This document shows positions 1 to 8,631 of a stretch of 64,000 bases of DNA, one piece after another. This DNA is from Agrobacterium tumefaciens (GTDB lineage Bacteria > Pseudomonadota > Alphaproteobacteria > Rhizobiales > Rhizobiaceae): NCBI RefSeq assembly GCF_017726655.1, contig NZ_CP072308.1, forward strand, positions 1,860,001 through 1,924,000. The letters run 5' to 3'. Numbering within the stretch: the stretch's first letter is position 1; every line of letters begins with the position of its first letter. Made by a program: the position numbers and the translations under genes. The notes under the pieces were generated by a model, which saw only the letters and a list, made by a program, of their open reading frames with translations, was not told the origin of the DNA and did no database searches.

Positions 1-126
1 GACGCGACGCGCAAGCGCAAACTCCTGGACAAGCAGAAGGAAGGCAAAAAGCGCATGCGCCAGTTCGGCAAGGTGGAAATTCCGCAGGAAGCCTTCATCG
101 CTGCGCTAAAGATGAACGACGAATAA
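1..126 (+). CDS. lepA: Elongation factor 4 (LepA), C-terminal end only
   Basis: Only the last 41 codons lie in the window, entering at the left edge and stopping at TAA 124-126. The tail is lysine/arginine rich and ends in [19 protein letters not shown] sequence, here [17 protein letters not shown], which I recognise as the C-terminal domain specific to LepA, the ribosomal back-translocase GTPase. The GTPase domain is outside the window. A strong hairpin with a T tract follows 29 bases after the stop. The family call rests on the tail alone. Confidence 0.85.
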   Translation, partial: DATRKRKLLDKQKEGKKRMRQFGKVEIPQEAFIAALKMNDE

Positions 127-155
127 GCGGCAACGCATCCGCAAGTGCAATTAGA

Positions 156-178
156 GGGAGGCTCATGGCCTCCCTTTT
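156..178 (+). terminator. Rho-independent terminator of lepA
   Basis: GGGAGGC (156-162) pairs with GCCTCCC (168-174) around a 5-base loop, and four T follow. It lies between the convergent ends of lepA and the DUF2000 gene. Confidence 0.8.
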
Positions 179-189
179 GCGTCTGGCGA

Positions 190-597
190 TCAGGCGTGCA
201 GCTTCGCACCCTTGGTGATCTTGTCGACGATCTTTTTATCCGCGCGTAGCGCCAGGCCGACGACTTTGGCGTTATCGGGAGAAAACTCCGAAAAGACTTG
301 TCGGTTGGCGGCATCGTGGCCGGTGGAAAACATCTCCTCGATGTAGAGCGAAGTCGTGACGTCCCGCTCCAGCGATCGCTGGTGAATTTTGCGCAGCACC
401 TCCTGATCCGTGGCCATAATGACGATTGGCTGGATGGAAAGGGGATTGTAGACGTTGCCGGCTCCGTCGCGGTATGTTTCCCCGATGATCTCTCGGGTCT
501 GGCCGACGATGCCGGACATGAGGAATGCGGTGACGTTCAATTTCTGCCATACGGCAAGGTCATCGCGAAGAATAATGGCGATCTTGGTATCAAACAT
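190..597 (-). CDS. DUF2000 family protein
   Basis: A 135-residue soluble protein. The N-terminus MFDTKIAIILRDDLAVWQKL and the later EEMFSTGHDAANRQ stretch are typical of DUF2000 proteins, whose biochemical role is not known to me. The length fits the family. There is no signal peptide or membrane segment. Its ATG (595-597) interlocks with a candidate ATG (596-598) of the divergent AraC-type regulator, so any promoter must lie inside the neighbouring gene or that regulator must start further in. The divergent pairing suggests, but does not show, that the regulator controls it. Confidence 0.8.
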   Translation of the reverse strand: MFDTKIAIILRDDLAVWQKLNVTAFLMSGIVGQTREIIGETYRDGAGNVYNPLSIQPIVIMATDQEVLRKIHQRSLERDVTTSLYIEEMFSTGHDAANRQVFSEFSPDNAKVVGLALRADKKIVDKITKGAKLHA

Positions 598-1468
598 GCG
601 AACTCAATCTGGCTGTGGTTACGAAAGAGAAGCAACGATAGCGCCTCGGAGCAGCAACGATCTTGAACGTTCGTGCAAATTTGAAGGGATCGTGCAAGCC
701 CGCTCCAGCGAGGGCATGGAGCGTATAGACGCGCGCTTTCACGGCAACGCCTATGCGCCGCATCGGCATGATACCTATGCATTGGGCGTCACGCTTTCCG
801 GCGTCCAGACCTTTACCTATCGCGGTACGTCGCATTTCAGCATGCCCGGAAATGTCATCGTGCTGCATCCAGATGAGGTCCATGACGGCGGCGCAGGCAC
901 AGAGGAAGGGCTTCACTATCGCATGCTTTACCTTCCGCCCGAGAAAACGACGCAGGCGGGGTGTCATACGCTGCCGTTTGCCAAACGTGCGGTCATTGAG
1001 GATGAAGAATTTCGCCAATGCCTGACGGAGGCACTCGGTAATCTCGCCAGCGAACCTGACAGCCTGCTTCTCACTGACTGGCAGTCGCGGCTTTCGGATC
1101 TGCTCTGGAAACATTCGAACGGAAGCCCAAAGCCCATAAAGCGGATCGACCGCGCCGCCGTTCTGCGGTGCCGGGACTATCTGCTGGAGAACAGCGCCGA
1201 GACCGTTGAGTCACAGGAACTAGAACAGGTGAGCGGGATAGACCGCTTCACGCTCTTCCGGCATTTTCGGTGTCTGTTGGGTACAAGCCCGCACCGCTAC
1301 CTCATCATGCGGCGACTGGAAAAGTGCAAGCGAATGATGCGCACGGGTGCAGGGCTTGCAGAAACGGCGTTTGCCTGCGGGTTCGCGGATCAGGCGCATT
1401 TCACCCGGCATTTCAAGAATGCCTTCGGCATGCCGCCCGGCCGCTGGCTAAGCCTTGTCTCACGCTAA
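596..1468 (+). CDS. AraC family transcriptional regulator
   Basis: About 290 residues. The N-terminal half is a cupin-like sensor arm (HRHDTYALGVTLSGVQTF region) and the C-terminus has the two helix-turn-helix units of AraC proteins, the last reading AETAFACGFADQAHFTRHFK followed by GMPPGRW. The start is uncertain. ATG 596 avoids deep overlap with the divergent DUF2000 gene. GTG 692, preceded by GAAGGGA, and ATG 716 are in frame, but homology to the arm seems to begin before 716. The stop overlaps the convergent flavoprotein stop by three bases. The target and inducer are unknown; the divergent DUF2000 gene is the first candidate. Confidence 0.85.
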   Translation: MRTQSGCGYEREATIAPRSSNDLERSCKFEGIVQARSSEGMERIDARFHGNAYAPHRHDTYALGVTLSGVQTFTYRGTSHFSMPGNVIVLHPDEVHDGGAGTEEGLHYRMLYLPPEKTTQAGCHTLPFAKRAVIEDEEFRQCLTEALGNLASEPDSLLLTDWQSRLSDLLWKHSNGSPKPIKRIDRAAVLRCRDYLLENSAETVESQELEQVSGIDRFTLFRHFRCLLGTSPHRYLIMRRLEKCKRMMRTGAGLAETAFACGFADQAHFTRHFKNAFGMPPGRWLSLVSR

Positions 1469-2358
1469 CTCATCTCTGGAAACAGAATGGACCGGTGCGC
1501 CGCAGCGCCCGCCATGGCGCCATCACCGACGGAAAGCGCAACCGAGCCGGCCGCTCTTGCCACATCGCCGCAAGCGAAGACCCCGCGGACGGTGGTCTGT
1601 TTCATCGGGTCGGTGACGATGGTCGATCCCATCGGCCCCTCGTCGATCTTGCAGCCGAGTTTTTCGATCCAGTTGGCGCTGATCCGCAACGTCGGCTGTG
1701 TGAAGAGGCCAGCCAGGGCCATGCTGCGCCCATCCGTCAGAACGACGTCCGCATGCCCCGCAATCTCCCTGATCCGAACCGCCTCCAGGTGGACACCGCG
1801 TGCTGCCAGAAGCGCATGCTGGTCCGCATCCGGCTCGAACATCCCGTTGGTGAAAAAGGTCGTCTCGCCCCAGTCGGGAAGCATCAACGCGTGGTGGATA
1901 GCCATGGGTGAAGCTGCAATGACGCCGATCTTGCCCCGATCGAGTTCATAGCCATGGCAATAGGGGCAATGAAAGACGGAGGAGCCCCACCGCTCCTTTA
2001 GCCCGGGGATGTCGGGAAGCTCATCGGTCACGCCCATGGCGAGGATGAGCCGGTCCGCCTTTTCCTGTCGGTTACCATCGATCATGACAACGAAATCGCC
2101 GAATGACCCACCGGCGTCAGTCACCCTGCCCTCGGCCCATTGTATGGTTTTGTAACGTTCGAGCTGTTGTCGCGCCTCGGCAACGATCTCCCCCGGCGCC
2201 CTGCCATCCTGTCCGAGAAAACCGTGCGAATGGCTGGCGAAACGATTTCTGCGTTCGCCAGCGTCAATAATCAGGATGCTCTTTCTGGCGCGACCAAGCT
2301 GCAAGGCCGCGGAGAGGCCGGCATAGCTGCCACCGATAATGATAACGTCGAATTTCAT
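1465..2358 (-). CDS. Thioredoxin-reductase-like FAD/NAD(P) oxidoreductase
   Basis: A 297-residue flavoprotein. The N-terminal FAD motif is IIIGGSYAGLSAALQLGRA, a redox-active CPYC lies near residues 131-134, and an ACGDVARA FAD-binding motif lies near the C-terminus. These place it in the TrxB-like pyridine nucleotide-disulfide family. Whether the partner is thioredoxin, as in true TrxB, cannot be told. I chose ATG 2358 because GGAGGG sits seven bases upstream; an in-frame GTG at 2364 would be too close to that ribosome site. It is divergent from an Rrf2 regulator, and two 16-bp direct repeats lie in the shared upstream region, so repression by that regulator is likely. Confidence 0.88.
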   Translation of the reverse strand: MKFDVIIIGGSYAGLSAALQLGRARKSILIIDAGERRNRFASHSHGFLGQDGRAPGEIVAEARQQLERYKTIQWAEGRVTDAGGSFGDFVVMIDGNRQEKADRLILAMGVTDELPDIPGLKERWGSSVFHCPYCHGYELDRGKIGVIAASPMAIHHALMLPDWGETTFFTNGMFEPDADQHALLAARGVHLEAVRIREIAGHADVVLTDGRSMALAGLFTQPTLRISANWIEKLGCKIDEGPMGSTIVTDPMKQTTVRGVFACGDVARAAGSVALSVGDGAMAGAAAHRSILFPEMS

Positions 2359-2398
2359 TGGCACACCCTCCGTTCAGGCGGACATACGTGCCGCCATT

Positions 2399-2462
2399 TC
2401 ATGACACTTATATTGTTACATGATTTTAGACGTCAAGGGTCATGCAACTTATATTGTTACAT
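2399..2462. promoter_or_regulatory. Paired direct repeats, likely Rrf2 operator
   Basis: The identical 16-mer ACTTATATTGTTACAT occurs at 2406-2421 and 2447-2462, each preceded by TCATG and two variable bases. The repeats are 41 bp apart, close to four helical turns, so two dimers would bind the same face. They sit in the divergent region between the flavoprotein (start 2358) and the Rrf2 gene (start 2507). The repeats are seen directly; the binding protein is inferred. Confidence 0.7.
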
Positions 2463-2506
2463 CACAGCAAAACTGATAGAATTTGGACGAAATACGGATT
2501 CAACCA

Positions 2507-2965
2507 ATGAGACACGACACGCGCCTCTCGCGGGTGCTGCATATTCTGATCCACATGGAAAAACATGAGGGAGCGGCGACGTCGGAGAGCATCGCAGCGA
2601 TGCTTCAGACCAATCCCGTTGTGGTGCGCAGAACCATGGCCGGTTTGCGCGAGCATGGGTATGTCTCTTCGGAGAAGGGCCATGGCGGCGGATGGGTGTT
2701 GGCACGGCCACTTAGTGAAATAACGCTTCTCGACATCTATAAAGCGCTCGGCGCGCCCGAACTGTTTTCGATCGGACTTGCGGGCGATAATCCCGATTGT
2801 GTCATCGAGCAAGCGGTAAATGCAGCCCTTTTCGATGCCATGCGGGAAGCCGAAACAATCTTATTGTCCCGTTTCGGAAGCATCCCGCTTTCCCAGCTTG
2901 CACAAGAATCCATCAATCGGTGGTCGAGGCTCGCAAACAATCCTTCGGCGATGGAGAAGCTCTAA
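2507..2965 (+). CDS. Rrf2 family transcriptional regulator
   Basis: 152 residues with the Rrf2 winged-helix layout: an N-terminal RLSRVLHILIHME helix, a recognition region ending in NPVVVRRTMAGLREHGYV, and the wing SEKGHGGGWVLARP. It has only one clear cysteine (in NPDCV), not the three-cysteine cluster of iron-sulfur Rrf2 proteins, so it is probably a one-cysteine or ligand-sensing member. ATG 2507 was chosen over an upstream TTG at 2483. It is divergent from the CPYC flavoprotein, with paired direct repeats between them. An inferred role is to repress the flavoprotein and itself until redox or electrophile stress occurs. Confidence 0.85.
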   Translation: MRHDTRLSRVLHILIHMEKHEGAATSESIAAMLQTNPVVVRRTMAGLREHGYVSSEKGHGGGWVLARPLSEITLLDIYKALGAPELFSIGLAGDNPDCVIEQAVNAALFDAMREAETILLSRFGSIPLSQLAQESINRWSRLANNPSAMEKL

Positions 2966-2982
2966 GGGGCTCATGGCCGCAC

Positions 2983-3018
2983 AAAAAAGCCGCCTGCCCC
3001 GGGGCAGACGGCTTTTTT
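2983..3018. terminator. Bidirectional rho-independent terminator
   Basis: AAAAAAGCCG...CTGCCCC pairs with GGGGCAG...CGGCTTTTTT with one C/A mismatch. A tracts on one side and T tracts on the other serve both the Rrf2 gene and the convergent 105-residue gene. Confidence 0.9.
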
Positions 3019-3032
3019 GATTGCCCGACCCT

Positions 3033-3350
3033 TTAGGGCTGGGTCTTCGTGCCACCGGCATCCGGGCTAGCCGGTGCTGCGTTGTTTGCAGGCGGCGTTG
3101 CCGGCGTGGTCGGAGCCATCGGTGCCGGTGCCTGGTCAGTCGCCGCTGGCGGCGTGGTCGAGGACGTCGTTGCCGGGTCGGTGGTCGGGCCGCTCATCTG
3201 CGACCAGGCGAAAACGCCGACCAAGACGACGACGATGATCGCCAGCCACGGCACCCAGGACGACGACGTACGGGCACGCGTGTCATTGCTGATATTCAGT
3301 TCCGGACGAAGATCGCGGTCCGGACGCGGATTGTTGGGATCGAATGTCAT
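3033..3350 (-). CDS. Small single-pass membrane protein, Pro/Ala/Thr-rich tail
   Basis: 105 residues. A charged N-terminal part of about 30 residues leads into one membrane segment (VPWLAIIVVVLVGVFAW), then a low-complexity tail rich in proline, alanine and threonine that would lie in the periplasm. I do not recognise a named family. It lies between a MocR regulator and a shared terminator, with no operon partner. The composition of the tail recalls envelope spacer segments, but no function can be assigned. Confidence 0.6.
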   Translation of the reverse strand: MTFDPNNPRPDRDLRPELNISNDTRARTSSSWVPWLAIIVVVLVGVFAWSQMSGPTTDPATTSSTTPPAATDQAPAPMAPTTPATPPANNAAPASPDAGGTKTQP

Positions 3351-3436
3351 GGTGTTTCCTCCTCTTCATTCTGCGGAGAAAACGACGTTCACGGGATTTT
3401 GTTCCGATTTTCGACAAGCGCATCAAAAACGCGGCA

Positions 3437-4864
3437 TCAAGGCTGCTGTAGGAGTGCCTCTGCCAGCACCGTCATGACATGCGAATCTGCCATTTGTGAT
3501 ACGTTGAACCGCATGAAGCCCGACGCGCTTTGCGACGAGCTGAACACATTGCCCGGGGCCAGCACAATCCGGCGCGCAAGCGCCCGACGCGCGACATCAG
3601 CGGCATCGATCCCATCCGGCAGGCGGCACCATAGGAACATGCCTGCCTGCGGCTCGATCCAAGGCATGCACCCGATTGACCTCAGACGCGCAGACATTTC
3701 CGCCATCTTGTCTGCAAGGCGGTGCCGCAGCGCCTCCACGTGTTTGCGGTAACTGCCGTCGGTCAAAAGAGTGTGGACGAGCGCCGCAGAAAAATGTGTT
3801 CCACCGAAGGTGGTGGCGATCTTGAGATCGGTCAGGGCGTCCACCCATGCGGCGGGGGCGGCGATGAAACCGCACCGCACCGACGCTGATAGCGTTTTGG
3901 AAAAACTGCCGATCTGCACGACACGGTTCAGCCCATCGAAAGCGGCCAGCCGCGGAGATGGCTGCGTTTCAAAATCGGCAAATATATCGTCCTCGACGAT
4001 GGTCAGCCCGGCCTGTTCGGCAAGCATCAGCAGGCGATGGGCGGAGACGGCGGAAAGTCTTGCGCCAGTCGGGTTATGAATGGCGGAATTGGTGATATAA
4101 AGCCGCGGCTGATGGTCTCTCAACGCCTGCTCGAAAAGTGGCAGGTCCGGCCCCGTCGGCGTATAGGGCACCCCTATGATCTTCACACGATGTGCCCGCA
4201 ACAAAGCATGGAAATTGAAGTAACAGGGATCATCGACGATCACCGCATCGCCGGGCTGCAGCAGGAAACGGCAGAGAAGATCGATTGCCTGGGTGCCGGA
4301 CTCCGTGAGCACGATCTGGCTTACATTCGCCTGCACGCCATGTTCGGCCAGCCTGCGCGACAGAAGCTGGCGCAGCGGCAACAGGCCCATCGGGGTGCCA
4401 TAATCCGTCAGCAAGGCGGCGTCCGCGCGGGCAAGACCCCGCATCGCCCGCTTCAATGCCTGCTGCGGCATCCACGAGGCAGGCAACCAGCCACAACCGG
4501 GCTTGGCGAGCGCAGCCCCTTCCTCCAGCGACTGTCGCGACACCCACAAAGGATCGACAGCCCTGTCAAGTTGCGGTTCTATGTTGGCAAGCGAGAGAGG
4601 CGCAAGCGGACCTGACACAAAAAAACCCGAGCCCGGGCGCGAGTTGATCGTACCATCCGCGACGAGCCGGTCGTAAGCCTCAACGACAGTCGAGGTCGAG
4701 ACCTGCATTGTCTTGGCCAATGCCCGTACGGATGGAAGGCGCGCGCCCGGCACAAGGCTGCGCGCAGCGATGCGCTGGCGGATATTGGCCATCACTCTTT
4801 CAATGCGCGTCCCGGCTGCGATCTGATCCACCTTAGTCTCCGACTGTATTGCTCCCATAACCAT
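3437..4864 (-). CDS. MocR-type GntR/aminotransferase-fold regulator
   Basis: About 475 residues. An N-terminal GntR winged helix (RLPSVRALAKTMQVSTSTVV region, then RPGSGFFV) is fused to a fold-type I aminotransferase domain with the PLP lysine in SFSKTLSASVRCGF. MocR proteins, such as PdxR and GabR, use PLP or its adducts as effector and usually control the divergent gene. Here that is an EamA exporter starting at 4948. The start is uncertain. ATG 4864, ATG 4858 and an upstream GTG 4903 are all in frame and none has a good ribosome site. ACAGT (4866-4870) and ACTGT (4889-4893) form a spaced inverted repeat that may be the operator. Confidence 0.85.
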   Translation of the reverse strand: MVMGAIQSETKVDQIAAGTRIERVMANIRQRIAARSLVPGARLPSVRALAKTMQVSTSTVVEAYDRLVADGTINSRPGSGFFVSGPLAPLSLANIEPQLDRAVDPLWVSRQSLEEGAALAKPGCGWLPASWMPQQALKRAMRGLARADAALLTDYGTPMGLLPLRQLLSRRLAEHGVQANVSQIVLTESGTQAIDLLCRFLLQPGDAVIVDDPCYFNFHALLRAHRVKIIGVPYTPTGPDLPLFEQALRDHQPRLYITNSAIHNPTGARLSAVSAHRLLMLAEQAGLTIVEDDIFADFETQPSPRLAAFDGLNRVVQIGSFSKTLSASVRCGFIAAPAAWVDALTDLKIATTFGGTHFSAALVHTLLTDGSYRKHVEALRHRLADKMAEMSARLRSIGCMPWIEPQAGMFLWCRLPDGIDAADVARRALARRIVLAPGNVFSSSQSASGFMRFNVSQMADSHVMTVLAEALLQQP

Positions 4865-4947
4865 AACAGTTTTTTGAAATTGTATATGACTGTCGCTGTT
4901 CACGCCAGCCGTTCGGGATCAAGAAGGGCAAAACGCAGGAGTTGACG

Positions 4948-5823
4948 ATGGACAAGGCGACAAGTGGCTGGTTAAGCGGCCTGACAGGCGTGGTGATATT
5001 CAGCGGCTCGCTCCCCGCAACCCGTCTGGCGGTAACGGGTTTCGACCCCGTTTTCCTGACTGTCGCCCGCGCGAGTATCGCGGGGCTACTGGCCTTGGCA
5101 CTGTTGTTTCTCTTCCGGCAAAAGCGGCCTGCGCGCGATGACCTGACATCGCTGTTCATCGTCTCGCTCGGAGTCGTTGTTGGTTTTCCGCTCTTGACCG
5201 CGCTGGCGTTGCGGCACGTCACCTCCGCGCATTCCATCGTTTTCGTCGGGTTGCTGCCGCTTGCGACGGCCATCTTTGCCGTCTTGCGCGGTGGAGAGCG
5301 CCCGCGCCCCGTTTTCTGGCTGTTTTCCTGTCTTGGCAGCGCCTTGGTCGCTGGATTTTCACTGTCGAACTCATTCGCCAGTGGAATCGAAACGTCGCTG
5401 ACCGGCGATCTTTTGATGCTCGGTGCGGTTATCGTCTGTGGTCTGGGTTATGCGGAAGGGGCGGCCCTTTCCCGCAAACTCGGCGGCTGGCAGGTCATTT
5501 CCTGGGCGCTGGTGCTTTCGCTGCCGGTCATGTTGCCACTTGCCTTCGTCAGCGGGCCAGATACGCTTGCCGGCATCGCTCCGCAGGCATGGGGTGGTCT
5601 TGCCTATGTCTCGCTGTTCAGCATGCTGATCGGCTTCATATTCTGGTATCGCGGGCTGGCCCTTGGCGGTATCGCCGCTGTGGGACAGTTGCAGTTGCTC
5701 CAGCCTTTTTTCGGCCTCGCGCTTGCCGCGTCCCTGCTGCATGAAGATGTGAGCCCGGTGATGATCGCCGTCACGATGGTTGTCGTTCTGTGTGTGGCAG
5801 GCGCGCGGAGATTCGCGCGCTGA
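4948..5823 (+). CDS. EamA/DMT superfamily exporter
   Basis: 291 residues with ten predicted membrane segments in two EamA repeats, as expected for the drug/metabolite transporter family (YdcZ/RhaT-like exporters). ATG 4948 was chosen over an in-frame TTG at 4942; GCAGGA lies seven bases upstream. It is divergent from the MocR regulator, a common arrangement in which the regulator activates the exporter in response to a PLP-related or amino-acid signal. The substrate cannot be told. The gene ends three bases from the convergent GH25 gene. Confidence 0.82.
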   Translation: MDKATSGWLSGLTGVVIFSGSLPATRLAVTGFDPVFLTVARASIAGLLALALLFLFRQKRPARDDLTSLFIVSLGVVVGFPLLTALALRHVTSAHSIVFVGLLPLATAIFAVLRGGERPRPVFWLFSCLGSALVAGFSLSNSFASGIETSLTGDLLMLGAVIVCGLGYAEGAALSRKLGGWQVISWALVLSLPVMLPLAFVSGPDTLAGIAPQAWGGLAYVSLFSMLIGFIFWYRGLALGGIAAVGQLQLLQPFFGLALAASLLHEDVSPVMIAVTMVVVLCVAGARRFAR

Positions 5824-5826
5824 TCC

Positions 5827-6924
5827 TCAGCTCGAACGACGTTCCACCCAGCGATGCCAAGCCTCCTCGCTGCCGTTGAAGACGTTGAGATCGATGCGGC
5901 CATCGACGCCGTGCGACAGGCCGGAGCCGGAATATTGCCAGAACAGCCACTTGCGGCCGGGATAGACCACCGAAGGATGCTGGGCAACGGCGCGAAGCCA
6001 GAAGGGATAGTCCAGGAACTCGCCCTGAAGGTTATCCTTGTAGAAGTCGGGCGCCGTATAGATGATCGGCCGCTGGCCGTAATGGCGTTCGAGCTTGTCC
6101 ATGAAGACGCGCATCTTTTCCAGGACGCGCTCGCGGGAAAGGCGCATCTTGCAGCTGGATTCGCCGTTATATTCGACGTCTATAACCGGCGGCAGCGCGT
6201 CCGGATCACGCGGGACGTTGCGAATGAACCAGTCCGCCTGTTCGCTTGCATTGCGGCACCAGTAAAAGAAATGGTAGGCGCCACGGCGAATACCCGCTTC
6301 TTTCGAGCGTTGCCAGTTGGTCCGGAACATGGGATCGAGATGATCGCCGCCATCCGTCGCCTTGATAAAGGCAAAGTTGGCGCCGCGCGTGCGCAGCTGC
6401 GGCCAGTTGATGTTGGCCTGCCAGCGGGACACATCCACGCCGTGAACCTGGAAATGACGTGGCTGGACACGGCCGAAGTTGATCGGCTTTGCATCGCTGA
6501 AGCTTGAGCGGAAGATGCGAGAGCGTATCTGCGCGCCAGCACTTGCAGCCGGTGCGGCAGCCATTGCCAGCTGGACAGGGCGCTCCATTGGCTGTTCGAC
6601 GGGCCGCGCCATTCCGCTCTGCGACGGCACCGGCAAGCGGATCTCAGGCGCGTTGCCGGGCACGGAAGCTCTGGGCGTGACGGCGGAAAAAGCCTTCGGT
6701 TCGCCCGGCACCGGGCCACCCCATGCAAGGACCTCCTGCCGCGGCTGCGCAGTAATCGGCTGCGTGCCGACGCTTGCTTGCGGCACCGGCGCAGATGGCT
6801 TGACCGAACTCGTGGTTTCCTTGGACGGCAAACCAGCCATCAGGCTTTCCGGGCCGGAACTGGACGTGCAGCCGCCGAGCAAAAGACAACCGAATAGAAG
6901 TGCTGGCACAGCCGATGAACGCAT
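5827..6924 (-). CDS. GH25 family lysozyme-like lipoprotein
   Basis: 365 residues. The start at 6924 gives a lipoprotein signal with lipobox LLGGC. A linker of about 130 residues rich in Pro, Ala and Ser follows, then a C-terminal GH25 (Chalaropsis-type muramidase) domain. Its landmarks are GVDVSRWQ, FIKATDGGDHLDPMF, the catalytic PPVIDVEYNGE pair and WLFWQYSGSG. GH25 enzymes cut the MurNAc-GlcNAc bond of peptidoglycan. The lipobox predicts anchoring to the envelope, probably the inner face of the outer membrane. An upstream in-frame ATG at 6987 would place 21 residues before the signal and is unlikely. Confidence 0.88.
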   Translation of the reverse strand: MRSSAVPALLFGCLLLGGCTSSSGPESLMAGLPSKETTSSVKPSAPVPQASVGTQPITAQPRQEVLAWGGPVPGEPKAFSAVTPRASVPGNAPEIRLPVPSQSGMARPVEQPMERPVQLAMAAAPAASAGAQIRSRIFRSSFSDAKPINFGRVQPRHFQVHGVDVSRWQANINWPQLRTRGANFAFIKATDGGDHLDPMFRTNWQRSKEAGIRRGAYHFFYWCRNASEQADWFIRNVPRDPDALPPVIDVEYNGESSCKMRLSRERVLEKMRVFMDKLERHYGQRPIIYTAPDFYKDNLQGEFLDYPFWLRAVAQHPSVVYPGRKWLFWQYSGSGLSHGVDGRIDLNVFNGSEEAWHRWVERRSS

Positions 6925-7102
6925 GAGAACCCGTACGCAAAACAATTCGGGGACATGGAGATGCCGCCCGGAGACCTCGAAAAACAAATGCTAACGGAAG
7001 ATTATCAAAAAAGACTGAATCTTATCTTTACGCTGGCACCTGCCGATGCGCCCCTCATTTGTCAAGGACGCACCGCTTCGAGGTCTGAGGTGGCATTGGT
7101 GC

Positions 7103-7291
7103 TCAGGCAGTCATTGTCGTCGTGTCGACGGTGTTGGCGCCGGGCGCGTTTTTCTTGATCGATTCGATCGCATGGACAGCCGATGCCTTGGCCTTGTAGC
7201 CTTCAGACGAGAACATGGTTTCGCCGTTGGACGCCTTGAAGCGGAAACGATATTCCCCGGCCTTGTCTTGGTAGATTTCGAATTTGTACAT
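7103..7291 (-). CDS. YegP-like DUF1508 protein
   Basis: 62 residues. The sequence KFEIYQDKAGEYRFRFKASN, a NGE turn and the GYKAKASAVHAIESIKKNAP helix match the DUF1508/YegP unit, a small beta-beta-beta-alpha domain. E. coli YegP has two copies and this protein has one, as many rhizobial members do. The role is not established. ATG 7291 was chosen because the repeat unit begins there; an upstream in-frame ATG adds unrelated sequence. Confidence 0.82.
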   Translation of the reverse strand: MYKFEIYQDKAGEYRFRFKASNGETMFSSEGYKAKASAVHAIESIKKNAPGANTVDTTTMTA

Positions 7292-7377
7292 GTCTTTGCG
7301 CCTCCGGTGCAAATCAGGGGTGAACGAGGCAATTTTGAGCAGCCTTGCGCTCACTTCGCAACGGATAATTGCAGGGA

Positions 7378-8076
7378 CTAAATCAGCCGAACCCAGGCAC
7401 GGGCTATCTCCAGTCCGGCCCCATCTGCCGCATGCGCCCGTCTGCTGCGGTGCGAGTCATAGTTCTCCAGCCAGCCCGGCGACATTTTTTTGATCGACGT
7501 GGGAAAGGTCTTTCTCCACGCATCGACAACCGACGTGGATGCTTCGAAGTGAAATTGTGTGCCATAGGCGGCGCGCCCGACGCGAAAGGCCTGGTTCTTC
7601 GTGACCGCGTTGGTCGCCAGCCGCGTCGCGCCGTCAGGAAGCGTGAACGTATCGCAGTGCCACTGAAAAATCGGGAAACTTTCCCCAAGTCCGGCCATGA
7701 GCGGGTCAGACGCGCCTTCCTCAGTGACGGATACCTCTTCCCACCCAAATTCCGGTGGGCCTGCCAGAATATTTTCGCCGCCATAGGCACGCGCCAGCAA
7801 CTGGCTACCGAGGCAGACGCCCATCACCGCTTTGCCCGCATCTCCAAAAGATTTCATGAGCCGCGTCAAATCCGGGAAATAGGGGCTGAAGGCATCGTCA
7901 AGCGCATTCTGTTCACCGCCAAGAACCACAAGCGCGTGATGATCTCCCGCATGCTGCGGGAGAGGTTCACCCGCATAGGCTTTGATGACATCGACCGTGG
8001 CCTCGGCCTCTGTCAAGGCGACGCCCAGTTGGCCCCATGGCGTGCCCGCCATATTCTCGATGATAGCAACGCGCAT
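7378..8076 (-). CDS. Class I glutamine amidotransferase-like protein
   Basis: 232 residues. The nucleophile elbow GVCLGSQLLARAYGG carries the catalytic cysteine, and TQFHFEAS carries the His-x-Glu pair, so the triad is complete. It resembles stand-alone GATase1 proteins of the GuaA-like/YfeJ group rather than a dedicated synthetase subunit. An amide donor role is known for the family; the acceptor here is unknown. ATG 8076 (MRVAIIENM) fits the family start. It is followed at its 5' side by a DoxX gene on the same strand. Confidence 0.83.
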   Translation of the reverse strand: MRVAIIENMAGTPWGQLGVALTEAEATVDVIKAYAGEPLPQHAGDHHALVVLGGEQNALDDAFSPYFPDLTRLMKSFGDAGKAVMGVCLGSQLLARAYGGENILAGPPEFGWEEVSVTEEGASDPLMAGLGESFPIFQWHCDTFTLPDGATRLATNAVTKNQAFRVGRAAYGTQFHFEASTSVVDAWRKTFPTSIKKMSPGWLENYDSHRSRRAHAADGAGLEIARAWVRLI

Positions 8077-8181
8077 GAAACCTCTTGCCATGTGAAGGAA
8101 CGGATCGAGCGCAGCTTCATCACGGCCAAAGCCGATTTTCAAGAGGCGCGAGGCGGGAGGACGATGGAATGGCGATCTACG

Positions 8182-8631
8182 TCAAAATTCCCGCGCCATC
8201 CGGGCATCCACCGAATGCCTGTTGCCGCCGCGAACGGCAAAGAACAGGAAGATCGCAGCCCAAAGGATCGATTTTTCCGCCCCACCCAAGCCTTCCGCCT
8301 TGACGATTCCATGGAAATAGACGGTTACCAAAAGGACGATCATGGCCGCGAAAGAGGCCGGGCGCGTGAAGAGACCGATCGCAACCAGGATGCCGCCGAA
8401 AAACTCGGTGGCAGCCAGCAATGGCGACCAGAAGACACCAGGGTAAAAGCCAAGGCTCTCTACCATGCCAACGGCACCGAAAGGATTGACGATCTTGCCG
8501 AACCCATGCGTGACGAGCAGAAGTCCTGCCGCGACGCGCAGAATGGTCTCAACCAGGTCATGGGTCGAATTATAAAGCGGCGCAACCGCCGGCACAAAAA
8601 GGCGCTGCCGATTATTCTCATACTGGGCCAT
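8182..8631 (-). CDS. DoxX family membrane protein
   Basis: 149 residues with four membrane segments. The sequences ILRVAAGLLLVTHGFGKI and GFYPGVFWSPLLAATEFFGGILVAIGLFTRPA are the DoxX signature. DoxX proteins are small integral membrane proteins linked to redox and thiol stress in several bacteria. ATG 8631 (MAQYENNRQR) is preferred over the start at 8742, which would add 37 poorly conserved residues. Its upstream region faces the divergent SelW-like gene. Confidence 0.85.
   Translation of the reverse strand: MAQYENNRQRLFVPAVAPLYNSTHDLVETILRVAAGLLLVTHGFGKIVNPFGAVGMVESLGFYPGVFWSPLLAATEFFGGILVAIGLFTRPASFAAMIVLLVTVYFHGIVKAEGLGGAEKSILWAAIFLFFAVRGGNRHSVDARMAREF

Noticed and set aside
455..595. 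Extended start of the AraC gene
   Set aside because: It would run 140 bases into the well-supported DUF2000 gene and adds no family sequence.
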